From Croceimicrobium sp965228705 (lineage in GTDB: Bacteria; Bacteroidota; Bacteroidia; Flavobacteriales; Schleiferiaceae): a stretch of 64,000 nt of DNA. Shown in pieces: positions 25,048 through 34,553 of the stretch (position 1 is its first letter; each line of letters starts with the position of its first letter). A program made the position numbers and the translations under genes. The stretch spans positions 434,001 through 498,000 of the forward strand of contig NZ_OZ245832.1 of NCBI RefSeq assembly GCF_965228705.1, given 5' to 3'. The notes under the pieces are model-generated. The model was given only the letters and a program-made list of their open reading frames with translations. It searched no databases and was not told where the DNA came from.

Positions 25048-27435
25048 TTAGAATTGCACAATAATCCCGATGGATGGGATCCGTGTACCATTACCATTTT
25101 CTAATAATTTGGTGTCATAACGTTGTTGATTGGCTGGGGCTGATGGGTTCAAGATAATTGGATTTCCCTGGGCATCGCGATTTAATGCCAGAAGAGGTTC
25201 GCCATCCACGGCCTGACCCAGCAAATTCTGAACATCGAAGTAAACGTTTAAGGACCAGGATTCGAAGAACCACTTTTTGTCCACCCGAATATTGACGCGA
25301 TTGAAATTATCGAAACGCAATTCATTTAAACGACTCCAATCTGGCAAACCCCGGCGGTTGAGGTCATATACCTGTACCAGAGAACTAGTGGCTATATCAG
25401 TGGGGGTATAAGGTGCTCCACCCAAAAATTGGTACTGCATACCAATTTCCCAGTTTTTGCCAAATTTCTTACCTCCGGTAAGGGTGATGATGTTTTGATT
25501 ATCCCAGGAGGAGGGCACCAAATTTCCTGCGGCATCTTCAAACTCAGATTTTACCAGGGTATAAGCCAGGGTTCCAAACCAACCATCGTAAAGCTTTTGC
25601 TGATAAAGGAATTCTAAGCCATAAGCTCGTCCCTGTGAACGGGATACTGCCGGTTCATTACCAATTACACCAAAATCGCTACCTAAATTTGCCAGGGTAA
25701 TCCCGCGCTCGGTTAGGAAAGGATAGTTATCGTAAATCTTGTAAAATCCTTCCAAACTGATTTTTGCATTGAAAGGCAGATAATAGGCGAAACCCGCAAC
25801 CATATGTTGCGTACTGATATAAGTTAGGTCCTTATTCACTAAAGTGTTAGTACTATCTCGGAAGCCTAAAGAGGTATAGGGGGGCAATTGATAGTAGATG
25901 GAGTAATTGGCATTAAAGCTCAGCTCCGAATTGATATTATAGGTAAAGGCTACCTTGGGGGAAATTTGCGAAAGAGGATTGGCAGTTTGGGCATTAAAGC
26001 TGTTTCCTTCCATACGTAATCCGAGGTTCAAGCTGATTTTTTCATCCCAAAAACTGCGGTTGGCATTGCTGAATATATAGTATTGGTACAAGCGCAGATC
26101 GGTTTCATAATTGCGCGCTTCGGCCCCGGGTGGAACACGCAAGTCAACTTCACTGGTTTGGTATTTAATTTCCTCAAATCCCAAGCCATTGGTTAGTCGC
26201 CAGCCATTACTACGTCGGAAATTCTCAATCCGAAGCTTGTTTTCAATTTCTCTACTCTGATAATCCAATAATTGCCGGCCATTCACTTCATCATTGTCTT
26301 CGTATTTGTAGGCGATGTTATTAAGCATAAATCGGCTCAAAATAAAGTTGGTGTATGACTTTTCACCAAAGTGCGTGAACTTGGCACCTACCGAGTAATT
26401 CCATTGTTCGTTAACCGGTAAAAAGGCCAATTGAAATTGCTGGGTTTCAGTTTCATTGGCATCCAAATTCAGTTTAAATTGATCAATAGCTCCTAATCCA
26501 ATGAAGGTGAGTTGATTTTTATCATCAAACTTGTGTTTCACCTTCACCTGAAAATCATTGTAGGTAGGTAAGAAGGGGAGCTCTAATACAGAGAATAGAA
26601 ATTGCAAATAGGAACGACGAGCTGAGGCTAAAAAAGTGGTTTTTTCACCTAAAGGTCCTTCCAGGGTTAGGCCTACTTCGGAGGCACCCACTTGAAAGAT
26701 ACCGCCAATTTTATCGCTACGACCATCTTTAAGTTTAATGTCGAGCACCGAGCTCAAGGCATTGGCTTTTTCTACCGGAAAGGCAGAGGTGTAAAGATCT
26801 ACCTCACGTATAAAGTTCACATTAAGCAATCCCACTGGTCCGCCTGAACTTCCCTGAGTGGCAAAGTGATTAATACTGGGGATTTCTATACCATCCAAAA
26901 AGAAGCTGTTTTCATTTGGGGCTCCACCGCGAATGATGATATCATTTCGAAAATTTGGGGTAGAAGCCACTCCCGGCAAGGATTGAATAACTAGTGAAAT
27001 ATCCTGATTACCTCCTGGATTACGTTGAATCTCATTAATCCCTAAAGTGCTTACCGAGACGGGACTTTCATCCTTACGGGTGATGCGGTCCTGAGCGGTT
27101 ACACTTACTTCACCCAGGGTTTGATTGCTCTCAGAAAGGGCAAAGTTGATCACGATGGGACGCGATCGACTAACCTGTACTTCGTACTCCGTTTTGTTGG
27201 TATAACCTACAAATGATGCGGTAACATTATAGAGGCCGGGTTCTACCTCTAAAACATAATTCCCGTCTACATCGGTGCTGGTTCCATTGCTGGTACCCTC
27301 AATAACTACATTGGCAAAAGGCAGAGGTTCATTATTAATTTCGTCGAAAACCCGTCCTTTAATTTGGCCCTTTTGGGCAGATAAGCCAAAAGAAAAAGCT
27401 AAGGCAAAGCAGAGGAAGAGGAAGCGTACTTTCAA
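25048..27435 (-). CDS. TonB-dependent outer-membrane receptor with carboxypeptidase-like N-domain
   Basis: A 795-residue outer-membrane receptor. Signal peptide (ends GLSAQ), then a carboxypeptidase-D regulatory-like/CarboxypepD_reg domain (about 22-110: IKGRVFDEINNEPLPFANV). Next is a plug domain (about 115-230: SLPGVASTPNF, DIIIRGGAPNENSFFLDG) and a 22-strand-type barrel to the C-terminal aromatic (IVQF end). Such receptors import substrates by TonB energy. No SusD-type lipoprotein gene is adjacent, so a glycan substrate is not implied and the ligand is unknown. The start appears to be TTG, because the signal peptide begins there and no upstream in-frame ATG exists. It is 37 bases upstream of the kinase ATG on the same strand, so joint transcription is possible. 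Confidence 0.9.
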   Translation of the reverse strand: MKVRFLFLCFALAFSFGLSAQKGQIKGRVFDEINNEPLPFANVVIEGTSNGTSTDVDGNYVLEVEPGLYNVTASFVGYTNKTEYEVQVSRSRPIVINFALSESNQTLGEVSVTAQDRITRKDESPVSVSTLGINEIQRNPGGNQDISLVIQSLPGVASTPNFRNDIIIRGGAPNENSFFLDGIEIPSINHFATQGSSGGPVGLLNVNFIREVDLYTSAFPVEKANALSSVLDIKLKDGRSDKIGGIFQVGASEVGLTLEGPLGEKTTFLASARRSYLQFLFSVLELPFLPTYNDFQVKVKHKFDDKNQLTFIGLGAIDQFKLNLDANETETQQFQLAFLPVNEQWNYSVGAKFTHFGEKSYTNFILSRFMLNNIAYKYEDNDEVNGRQLLDYQSREIENKLRIENFRRSNGWRLTNGLGFEEIKYQTSEVDLRVPPGAEARNYETDLRLYQYYIFSNANRSFWDEKISLNLGLRMEGNSFNAQTANPLSQISPKVAFTYNINSELSFNANYSIYYQLPPYTSLGFRDSTNTLVNKDLTYISTQHMVAGFAYYLPFNAKISLEGFYKIYDNYPFLTERGITLANLGSDFGVIGNEPAVSRSQGRAYGLEFLYQQKLYDGWFGTLAYTLVKSEFEDAAGNLVPSSWDNQNIITLTGGKKFGKNWEIGMQYQFLGGAPYTPTDIATSSLVQVYDLNRRGLPDWSRLNELRFDNFNRVNIRVDKKWFFESWSLNVYFDVQNLLGQAVDGEPLLALNRDAQGNPIILNPSAPANQQRYDTKLLENGNGTRIPSIGIIVQF

Positions 27436-27467
27436 TTTTGTCGATATTTTGTTGATGATTTAGCATC

Positions 27468-27494
27468 AAAAAACCCCGACCGGGGGTCAGGGTT
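27468..27494 (-). terminator. Terminator of the SRPBCC/GyrI-like gene
   Basis: AACCCCGACC pairs with GGTCAGGGTT around a GGGG-containing loop (one mismatch). On the minus strand it is followed by a T-run. It lies between the TonB receptor start and the stop of the upstream minus-strand gene. Confidence 0.8.
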
Positions 27495-27517
27495 CATGAA
27501 CAAAGGCAATTTTTTTT

Positions 27518-28534
27518 CTAAAGTATGGGATAATAAACTTTAGTTAACCATTTACTGGTATCAGGTTCCGTTTGCGGATCCGTAACATAAAATTCCAATG
27601 CGATCGGTGCCAGTTCAATGTCATTCATCACAGCATGTTCATGTATTTGCACATGAGCCTGGCCGGTAAGTTCATAAGGACCGTAATAGTCTATTTCCAA
27701 TCCTTTGCTGGTTGCGAGAATACGCTTGTCCACATCATCGCTGGCCTCAAGCTCCGTTTGAGCGGGAATGCAGAATTCAATGGTAGCACGACGGGTTTCC
27801 TCATTCCACTCGTGATAAATGGCAAAGGGAGGGCCACTGATAATGCTGTCCGCGGATGCGCCAAAATAGGCCAGAATACGACCATAATTACGCGCAAAAA
27901 GAGCGGAACCTTCATCGGCCATTTTAGCCATATCAATAGATTCCGTTACACTGAAGTATACAATAGAATCTTTTTCTACTTCATTAATCGGTCTTTCCAC
28001 AATTTCGTTTTTCTGGCTTTCTACAATGTATTTGATATTGGATAAACCGGTTTCGAAGGAGTTACCCACCTGGCCATCCATTAGCAAACCAAAAATTCGG
28101 CTGAAGAAAGAAAGCTCCCCGTGGAAACCCCAGGTTACCTCTGTACGATTATTAGCTACCTCATTAAAATTCCAATAGCCATAAGCCGGATCCATTCCCT
28201 CAAAATTTATTTGAGTATTGATGGTATCCATCCCGGAAACAGATAAGATTTGCTGGTTGCCATTACCGGAGTTTTCTGAAGTCCAGCTGTAACTGGCACC
28301 TTCTCCTTCCGTATCATCAGTATATTTAAAGACCATGGTACTGTCGGCTGCCAACCAGGGCGACCAGGCTTCCCAATTGCGGAAGTCATTCACTTGTTCG
28401 AATACGGCACGCTTAGATCCATTGATATTAATGGTTCTGTGCACATCGAAATTTGAAGGCAGGAACAGAGAAATTAGCAAATACAAGCCAACTAAGCCCG
28501 CCAGGACGAAGAGTACAATTTTAAGAATTCGCAT
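27518..28534 (-). CDS. SRPBCC-family protein with C-terminal GyrI-like domain
   Basis: A 338-residue protein. An N-terminal hydrophobic anchor (about 3-22: ILKIVLFVLAGLVGLYLLIS) is followed by a START/SRPBCC ligand-binding-type domain (about 30-170: FEQVNDFRNWEAWSPW). A GyrI/AraC effector-binding-type domain makes up about 190-338 (SALFARNYGRILAYFG, then IEFCIPA). Both folds bind small hydrophobic or cationic ligands; no enzymatic residues were recognised. The ATG at 28534 is chosen because the anchor and the SRPBCC domain start there. An extension to 28723 would run through the divergent guaA promoter region and has no sensible sequence. It is divergent from guaA with about 140 bases between starts. 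Role unknown. Confidence 0.82.
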   Translation of the reverse strand: MRILKIVLFVLAGLVGLYLLISLFLPSNFDVHRTININGSKRAVFEQVNDFRNWEAWSPWLAADSTMVFKYTDDTEGEGASYSWTSENSGNGNQQILSVSGMDTINTQINFEGMDPAYGYWNFNEVANNRTEVTWGFHGELSFFSRIFGLLMDGQVGNSFETGLSNIKYIVESQKNEIVERPINEVEKDSIVYFSVTESIDMAKMADEGSALFARNYGRILAYFGASADSIISGPPFAIYHEWNEETRRATIEFCIPAQTELEASDDVDKRILATSKGLEIDYYGPYELTGQAHVQIHEHAVMNDIELAPIALEFYVTDPQTEPDTSKWLTKVYYPIL

Positions 28535-28663
28535 GTTGATTGTTTTGATGGAAGGGCAATTTAGAAAATATGCCTGTGTAGATCTTGAAATTGATTCCCC
28601 GATGTTAAAATATTGTGGGAAAACCCCTGTGCTAAGTCTATAGTAGAAAGGAACAAAAAGAAA

Positions 28664-28671
28664 TACCTTTG
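28664..28671 (+). promoter_or_regulatory. -7 element TACCTTTG almost touching the guaA start
   Basis: A perfect TAnnTTTG match ends only four bases before the ATG at 28676. Transcription would begin at or within a few bases of the start codon, giving a leaderless or near-leaderless message. No convincing -33 TTG was seen. Confidence 0.45.
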
Positions 28672-28675
28672 CCGC

Positions 28676-30205
28676 ATGCAAGAAAAGATTCTGATTCTCG
28701 ATTGCGGTTCGCAATACACGCAATTGATCGCCCGCCGGGTTAGGGAGTTAAATGTTTACTGTGAGATTCATCCTTATAATGCTATTCCTGAGCTAGATGA
28801 CTCCGTTAAAGGCCTAATTGTAAGCGGTAGTCCATTTTCGGTGAATGATGTAGATTCTCCTGAAATTGACCTTAGTGCCTTTCGTAACAAAATGCCCGTG
28901 CTGGGAGTATGTTATGGTGCGCAGTATTTAGCTAAGCTGGATGGTGGTAGAGTAGAAGCCTCCGAGACGCGTGAATACGGTCGGGCGCATCTTGAAGAAA
29001 TTCAGGCTCAGTCTCCTTTAATGCAAGGTATGCCTGCCAACTCTCAAGTATGGATGAGTCATGGTGATACTATTTTAAAAACCCCGGAAAATTTTGAAAT
29101 TATTGCCAGTACTCGCGATGTTCGAGTGGCTGCCTATCATATTCAAGGTGAGGATACTTATGGTATTCAATTTCACCCCGAAGTTTACCACAGCACTGAT
29201 GGTTTACAACTCATCCGCAACTTCCTGGTAGATATTTGCCAGTGCAGTCAGGATTGGACTCCAATCTCTTTTGTGGAAGATACCATCGAGCAAATGCGGG
29301 CCAAGCTCGGAAATGATCGCGTGGTTTTAGGCTTAAGTGGTGGGGTAGATAGTACCGTTACCGCGGTATTATTGTCGGAAGCCATTGGCGATAACTTGCA
29401 TTGCATCTTTGTAAATAATGGTCTCCTGCGTAAGAATGAATTCGAGGGAGTATTAGAGCAATATAAAGGCATGGGCCTAAATGTGAAAGGTGTGGATGCT
29501 TCTGATCGTTTCTTATCGGCTCTAGCCGGAGTAAGCGATCCAGAGCAAAAGCGCAAGATCATTGGTCGCGTGTTTATCGAAGTGTTTGATGATGAGGCCT
29601 CAGCCATTAAAGAAGTAAAATGGTTGGCTCAGGGTACCATTTATCCGGATGTGATTGAATCCGTATCCGTTAAAGGTCCATCCGCTACTATTAAATCCCA
29701 TCACAATGTGGGAGGTTTACCGGATTTCATGAAATTGAAAGTGGTAGAACCCATGAATACCTTATTTAAAGATGAGGTTCGCAGAGTGGGATCAGCATTG
29801 GGAATTCATCCAGATTTATTGGGTCGTCATCCATTTCCTGGCCCTGGTTTAGCCATTCGTATTTTAGGGGATATCACCGCCGAGAAGGTGCGTATCCTTC
29901 AAGAGGTAGATGCCTTGTTTATCAATGGATTACGCGAACATAACTTATACGACTCCGTATGGCAGGCTGGTGCTATTTTATTACCAGTACAGTCGGTAGG
30001 CGTAATGGGTGATGAGCGAACTTATGAACAAGTGGTAGCCTTACGGGCGGTGGAGAGCACCGATGGCATGACCGCAGATTGGGTACATTTGCCTTATAAC
30101 TTCCTGGCGGAGGTATCAAATAAAATAATTAACCGGGTAAAAGGCGTTAACCGGGTGGTATACGACATTAGTTCTAAACCCCCCGCAACTATCGAATGGG
30201 AATAA
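28676..30205 (+). CDS. guaA: GMP synthase (glutamine-hydrolysing) GuaA
   Basis: A 509-residue enzyme that aminates XMP to GMP using glutamine and ATP, the last step of de novo guanine nucleotide synthesis. The N-terminal class I glutamine amidotransferase domain has the complete triad Cys79 (GVCYGAQ), His167 and Glu169 (FHPEV). The ATP pyrophosphatase domain has the PP-loop LSGGVDST (221-226). The C-terminal dimerisation domain includes HPFPGPGLAIRI and ends with KPPATIEWE. Length and motifs fit the family throughout. The ATG at 28676 matches the family N-terminus; an in-frame codon at 28613 lies upstream of the promoter motif. The 3' end overlaps the LysM gene by ten bases. Confidence 0.98.
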   Translation: MQEKILILDCGSQYTQLIARRVRELNVYCEIHPYNAIPELDDSVKGLIVSGSPFSVNDVDSPEIDLSAFRNKMPVLGVCYGAQYLAKLDGGRVEASETREYGRAHLEEIQAQSPLMQGMPANSQVWMSHGDTILKTPENFEIIASTRDVRVAAYHIQGEDTYGIQFHPEVYHSTDGLQLIRNFLVDICQCSQDWTPISFVEDTIEQMRAKLGNDRVVLGLSGGVDSTVTAVLLSEAIGDNLHCIFVNNGLLRKNEFEGVLEQYKGMGLNVKGVDASDRFLSALAGVSDPEQKRKIIGRVFIEVFDDEASAIKEVKWLAQGTIYPDVIESVSVKGPSATIKSHHNVGGLPDFMKLKVVEPMNTLFKDEVRRVGSALGIHPDLLGRHPFPGPGLAIRILGDITAEKVRILQEVDALFINGLREHNLYDSVWQAGAILLPVQSVGVMGDERTYEQVVALRAVESTDGMTADWVHLPYNFLAEVSNKIINRVKGVNRVVYDISSKPPATIEWE

Positions 30206-32406
30206 TCACGAAGCATTTCAGGTATCTTCTTTTTTTCTGCCTAATCGGTCTCAACCTCTTTGGGCAGGGCAAAGCGCGTATTCATGAGGTTCAAGCCAAA
30301 GAAACTCTCTATGGTATTGCTCGTCAGTATAATTTCACTATTGATGATTTGATTTTCTTTAATCCTGATTTAAAGGATCAGGATTTGAAGGTCGGAATGA
30401 AATTAGTGATTCCGAGCGATGAGCGCATTGCCGCAATCAAAGCGGAGCGCGAAAAAGCCATACAGGATAGCTTGCTTTATACCTATCATAAGGTCCAGAA
30501 AGGCGAAACCCAGTTTTCACTTTCTCAGCAATATGGTATAAGCATTGAAGAAATGCGCAAGCTTAATCCTACTATGGAAGAGCAGGGAGGACTGCGAATT
30601 GATCAAATCGTTCGTATTCCCCGAGACCCTGAAAAACACCAGGCCTTTCAAAATGAAATGGCGGCCTTGGATACCGGTACCTTTAAGGTGGAAGGGGATT
30701 GGTTCTATCATCGCGTACAACGTCAGGAAACGGCTTGGTCTCTTTCTAAACGCTATAAAATTAGCCTGGATAGCTTGTATCTGCTAAATCCAGAGGCCAG
30801 TAATGGTTTACTGCTTAATCAATGGTTAAAGCTACCCAAAAACCGCAAGCAATATCGTCCGGTTTTGGTTGATCCCTCCCTGCCAGAAGTAGTGGAAGGT
30901 AGCAAGAATGAAAAGCAACAAAGGGAAGAGCTGGAGCGCATAGAAGATAAGGTGGATACCACCTATGCAGAAGGAGATTTAGCGAATAGCAATTACTTCC
31001 TTTACAAAGTAAAAAGTGGTGATACCTTCTTTAGCTTAAAGCAGCGATACGATGTAAGTCAAGAGGAGCTTTTGGCTTTAAACAAAGAGTTGCAGCGCGG
31101 TTTGGTGGTCGGTAAATACATTGTGGTCCCCAAAAAGAATGGGTCGCGCGAGTTGACCTGGCTGGAAAAAATCCTCAATGATAAACGTGAAAGTGAGAAG
31201 AATACCGCGGTGGTTAAAAGTGAGGAAATCAAGCCGGTTCTGCGCAGCAGAGAGTTAAGCAAGGCTGAAAATCGCGATACAAACCTCATTGACATTAATA
31301 AGCAATACCGCATTGCAATTGTATTACCCTTCCGAAGTGATTTATACTCGGATACCCTTTCCGTAAATGCCTTTAAGCCCCATCGGGATACTGAAATGGC
31401 CACTCAATATTACCTCGGGTTTCTAATGGCTGCAGATTCTTTACGGGCCATGGGCATGAGCATTAGGCTTCAAGTATTTGATAGTCATGCCAGTATGAAG
31501 GATATCCCCAAATTGGCAAGAAGCATTGATTCTATGCAGGCCGATTTGGTCGTAGGTCCGGCATATGGTCGCCTGGTAGAAGCTATGGCTGATGCATTGC
31601 GGGAAAAAGATATTCCGGTAATTAGTCCTTTAAGTGCTGGGGTAGAGGTTAAGAACCGTACGAATCTCTATCAGGTGGTACCGGCATCGAGTAGCAAGTA
31701 TATGCGCATTGCCAAAATGATCAATGAGCACTATGCAGAGGCGCATATCATTTTTGCACACTGTGGCTCGGAGGCCGAAAAGCAACAAGTGCAGCTTATC
31801 AAGGCGCACCTGAATCCTCGTAGCAAGAATTTTATCACCTCCATGGTGAGCTGCGAAGAATTGCAAAGCCGTTGGGATCTTAAGGATCGTATGACGGAGA
31901 ATGAGGGGACTAAGGTGGTAGTCTTACTAGGTGAAGATCCCGTTTTCCTGAGTGATATTATTTCCAAACTCTATGTAATTCGAGATACCAGTATTACCGT
32001 GGTAGGAAGCCCCAGATTACTGAACTATCCAACCATGGAACTCAGCTATTTAAATGCCTTGCACTATCATACCTATGAGTTTAGGGATATTAATTATGCT
32101 GATAGTGCCACTCGGGTTTTTGTAAAGGATTTCAGGGCCAACTTTAATGCCGAACCTGGGCCTTTTGCTTTCCAGGCTTACGATGCAGGGATGTACTTCT
32201 TACCTAAATTGTGGCGCTTTGGATTTCAATTTCCCTATCATTTAAAGGCAGAGCAGAAAAGCAGCACAGGCTACGAATGGGAACAATTACCCGAAGGAGG
32301 TTGGGAGAATACGCACTATTTTATGAATAGGCTCCGTAATTTCCAAAGCCAAAGAATGGACTCCAAGCCTTTGATGCCTGAAAAGGTCGAAGGTTTAAGT
32401 GAGTAA
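30196..32406 (+). CDS. LysM-repeat protein with type 1 periplasmic-binding-like domain
   Basis: A 736-residue exported protein. Signal peptide at about 1-24 (ends LFGQG). Four LysM domains follow at about 29-73, 97-142, 171-214 and 269-312 (e.g. VQAKETLYGIARQYN, VKSGDTFFSLKQRYD), which bind peptidoglycan. A type 1 periplasmic-binding/ABC-receptor-like domain starts at about 370 (YRIAIVLPFRSDLYSD) and runs to the C-terminus. It probably tethers a ligand-binding module to the cell wall in the periplasm; the ligand is unknown. No transporter gene is adjacent. The overlap with guaA (ATG inside the last codons) is a recurrent arrangement in Flavobacteriales, as far as I recall. Confidence 0.88.
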   Translation: MGIITKHFRYLLFFCLIGLNLFGQGKARIHEVQAKETLYGIARQYNFTIDDLIFFNPDLKDQDLKVGMKLVIPSDERIAAIKAEREKAIQDSLLYTYHKVQKGETQFSLSQQYGISIEEMRKLNPTMEEQGGLRIDQIVRIPRDPEKHQAFQNEMAALDTGTFKVEGDWFYHRVQRQETAWSLSKRYKISLDSLYLLNPEASNGLLLNQWLKLPKNRKQYRPVLVDPSLPEVVEGSKNEKQQREELERIEDKVDTTYAEGDLANSNYFLYKVKSGDTFFSLKQRYDVSQEELLALNKELQRGLVVGKYIVVPKKNGSRELTWLEKILNDKRESEKNTAVVKSEEIKPVLRSRELSKAENRDTNLIDINKQYRIAIVLPFRSDLYSDTLSVNAFKPHRDTEMATQYYLGFLMAADSLRAMGMSIRLQVFDSHASMKDIPKLARSIDSMQADLVVGPAYGRLVEAMADALREKDIPVISPLSAGVEVKNRTNLYQVVPASSSKYMRIAKMINEHYAEAHIIFAHCGSEAEKQQVQLIKAHLNPRSKNFITSMVSCEELQSRWDLKDRMTENEGTKVVVLLGEDPVFLSDIISKLYVIRDTSITVVGSPRLLNYPTMELSYLNALHYHTYEFRDINYADSATRVFVKDFRANFNAEPGPFAFQAYDAGMYFLPKLWRFGFQFPYHLKAEQKSSTGYEWEQLPEGGWENTHYFMNRLRNFQSQRMDSKPLMPEKVEGLSE

Positions 32407-32458
32407 GTTCACAGAAAAAGCGTCGCTTAGAGACTAACTTAGATGAAAATTCTAAGTG

Positions 32459-33079
32459 ATGTTACGTATAAAGATGGGCGCTCTGATGATCGTTTTTTTG
32501 CTGCTGGGCGCCTGTACCAAGGAAGATACCTTGGCGAAGCAAAACACCAATACGACAGATCCCACGATTAGCGAATCTGAATCTTCCTTACTCTTTATGT
32601 TGGAAGAAGAAAAGTTGGCACGAGATACTTATCTGTACCTCGATAGCCTATATGGCTACCTGAAAGTGTTTAAAAACATTTCTTCCAGTGAGCAAAGGCA
32701 TATGGATTTTGTAGCCAATCTCTTAGATAGCCGTTCTATATCCTATCAAATTCTGGATCAAGGATCTTTTGCCGACACAAGCTTGCAAGCTTTTTACAAC
32801 AGCTTTAAGCTGAAAGGGCAATTGGGTCTTGCAGAGGCCTTGCATATTGGCGCTACCATTGAGGATCTTGATATTTACGACCTGCAAAATTTTATCGCAG
32901 ATAGCCAGGATCAGGCCTTGATAGATCTCTATGAAACTTTGATCTGTGGTTCAGGGAATCATATGCGCGCATTTGTCTCCAATATGGAAATGCAAGGACT
33001 CAGTTACCAGGCTCAGTTTTTAAGTCAAGCTGAAGTAGACAGTATTTTGGCTGGCAGCCATACCCATTGTGGACCTTAG
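32459..33079 (+). CDS. DUF2202 ferritin-like lipoprotein
   Basis: A 206-residue lipoprotein. Signal with lipobox FLLLGAC, then CTKEDT with charged residues consistent with surface export in Bacteroidota. The body matches the DUF2202 ferritin-like helical fold: MLEEEKLARDTYLYLD, SSSEQRHMDFV and the C-terminal GSGNHMRAF region, with Glu and His residues placed as in di-iron carriers. Metal binding is probable from the fold but unproven. The ATG at 32459 is used; an in-frame GTG sits one codon upstream. It lies 52 bases after the LysM gene, so it may be its own unit. It converges on the AAA ATPase gene with a three-base gap. Confidence 0.85.
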   Translation: MLRIKMGALMIVFLLLGACTKEDTLAKQNTNTTDPTISESESSLLFMLEEEKLARDTYLYLDSLYGYLKVFKNISSSEQRHMDFVANLLDSRSISYQILDQGSFADTSLQAFYNSFKLKGQLGLAEALHIGATIEDLDIYDLQNFIADSQDQALIDLYETLICGSGNHMRAFVSNMEMQGLSYQAQFLSQAEVDSILAGSHTHCGP

Positions 33080-33082
33080 CTT

Positions 33083-34552
33083 TTAAAGTTCACCGCTCCT
33101 CAAATAAGAACTAAAGAGGTCCGCGAAATTGAAGCCATCCTCTAAGCGCTCTTTATTTAATCGCGAATATTCGGAGAGGGCCCATAGAACTAATTCCATT
33201 AAGAAGTAGCGATCTTCTTTTGCTGCATTGCTTTGGTAGGCATCCATGAGATTATTTAGGGGTCCGATGCCTTCCAGAGCTTTTTGGTATTCGGCATCGC
33301 TCCATTCAAAAAGCATGTCCAAGGTTTTACCTTGAGCAAACCAGTCGATTAGTGCCTTATAGGGATTATTCTGATCACTGGATTTAAGATCTTCCAGAGC
33401 CGGGAAATATTCGGGAAGAATGCTCTTCACTGCCGCTCCGATCAAATTTTCGGCTACAATTCCCGCTCCTTCTTGCTCGCCTTCATACACCAATTCTACT
33501 TTGCCGGTAATAGCAGGGATAATGCCCATAAAGTCCAATAAACGTACTTGAGTTTGCTTACTGCCATCAATAAGCGCGCGTCGCTCGGCAGTACTCACCA
33601 GGTTCTCCAAGGCTGAGATGGTTAAACGGGTAGAAACCCCGCTCTTCGCATCGATATATTCGTTTTCCCGCGCTTCAAAAGCAATTTGTTCCAGTAGTTC
33701 CAGAGCGGGATCAGGGATGCCAACGCGTTCACTTTGCTCCAATTGTAATTTGGCTTCCTGACGGGTAATCTCCCTTGCCGTTTTCCGGTCTTTGGGGTAA
33801 TGCGTTAAAATTTGACTGCCAATCCGGTCTTTTAGTGGGGTAACGATGGATCCTCGATTGGTATAATCTTCTGGGTTGGCGGTAAATACAAATTGTACAT
33901 CCAGAGGTAAACGGAGTTTAAAGCCTCGAATCTGAATATCGCCTTCCTGCAAAATATTAAAGAGTGCTACTTGAATACGTGCCTGAAGGTCGGGCAGCTC
34001 ATTAATCACAAAAATGCAGCGATGCGCACGGGGGATCATTCCAAAGTGAATGCTCAATTCATTAGAATAGGAAACCTTTAAATTGGCCGCTTTAATGGGG
34101 TCCACATCTCCAATAAGGTCGGCAATGCTCACGTCCGGAGTGGCCAATTTTTCGAAATAGCGATCATCCCGATGTAGCCATTTTATTGGGCTATCATCCC
34201 CCAATTCAGCGATGCGATCTTTGGCCCAGCGGGAAAGCGGAGCTAAGGGATCATCATTGAGATCACTGCCCTCAAGTACGGGAATGTATTCATCCAGGAG
34301 GGCGGTCATTTGGCGCGCTAAGCGGGTTTTGGCCTGTCCGCGTAAGCCCAGGAAATTGATGTTATGACCGGCTAATAGAGCTCTTTCCACATCCGGAATA
34401 ACCGTATTTTCATAGCCGTGAATGCCTTTAAATACCTTTTCTCCGGCTTGTAATTTGCTAATCAGGTTTTGGCGAATCTCAGTTTTGATATTGCGACTCT
34501 GGTAGCCACTTTTCTTTAATTCACCTAAGGTTTTAATCTTGGAGTAGTCCAT
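33083..34552 (-). CDS. AAA ATPase, magnesium-chelatase ChlI/MoxR-like
   Basis: A 489-residue AAA+ ATPase of the helix-2-insert clade that includes ChlI, MoxR and RavA. Walker A is GLRGQAKTRLAR, Walker B-type CIFVINELPDL is preceded by a helix-2 insert, and sensor-1 is FVFTANPEDYTN. NCBI pipelines usually call such proteins magnesium chelatase, but no chlorophyll or cobalamin genes are near. Pairing with the VWA protein encoded one base upstream is the general pattern of MoxR-VWA modules, in which the ATPase remodels or loads metal into client proteins. The client is unknown. It overlaps nothing and converges on the DUF2202 gene. Confidence 0.87.
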   Translation of the reverse strand: MDYSKIKTLGELKKSGYQSRNIKTEIRQNLISKLQAGEKVFKGIHGYENTVIPDVERALLAGHNINFLGLRGQAKTRLARQMTALLDEYIPVLEGSDLNDDPLAPLSRWAKDRIAELGDDSPIKWLHRDDRYFEKLATPDVSIADLIGDVDPIKAANLKVSYSNELSIHFGMIPRAHRCIFVINELPDLQARIQVALFNILQEGDIQIRGFKLRLPLDVQFVFTANPEDYTNRGSIVTPLKDRIGSQILTHYPKDRKTAREITRQEAKLQLEQSERVGIPDPALELLEQIAFEARENEYIDAKSGVSTRLTISALENLVSTAERRALIDGSKQTQVRLLDFMGIIPAITGKVELVYEGEQEGAGIVAENLIGAAVKSILPEYFPALEDLKSSDQNNPYKALIDWFAQGKTLDMLFEWSDAEYQKALEGIGPLNNLMDAYQSNAAKEDRYFLMELVLWALSEYSRLNKERLEDGFNFADLFSSYLRSGEL

Positions 34553-34553
34553 C

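Noticed and set aside
27572..28045. 157-codon plus-strand frame opposite the SRPBCC/GyrI-like gene
   Set aside because: Antisense to a gene with two recognised domains; composition is odd and there are no motifs.
29248..29607. 119-codon minus-strand frame inside guaA
   Set aside because: Antisense shadow of the ATP-pyrophosphatase domain.
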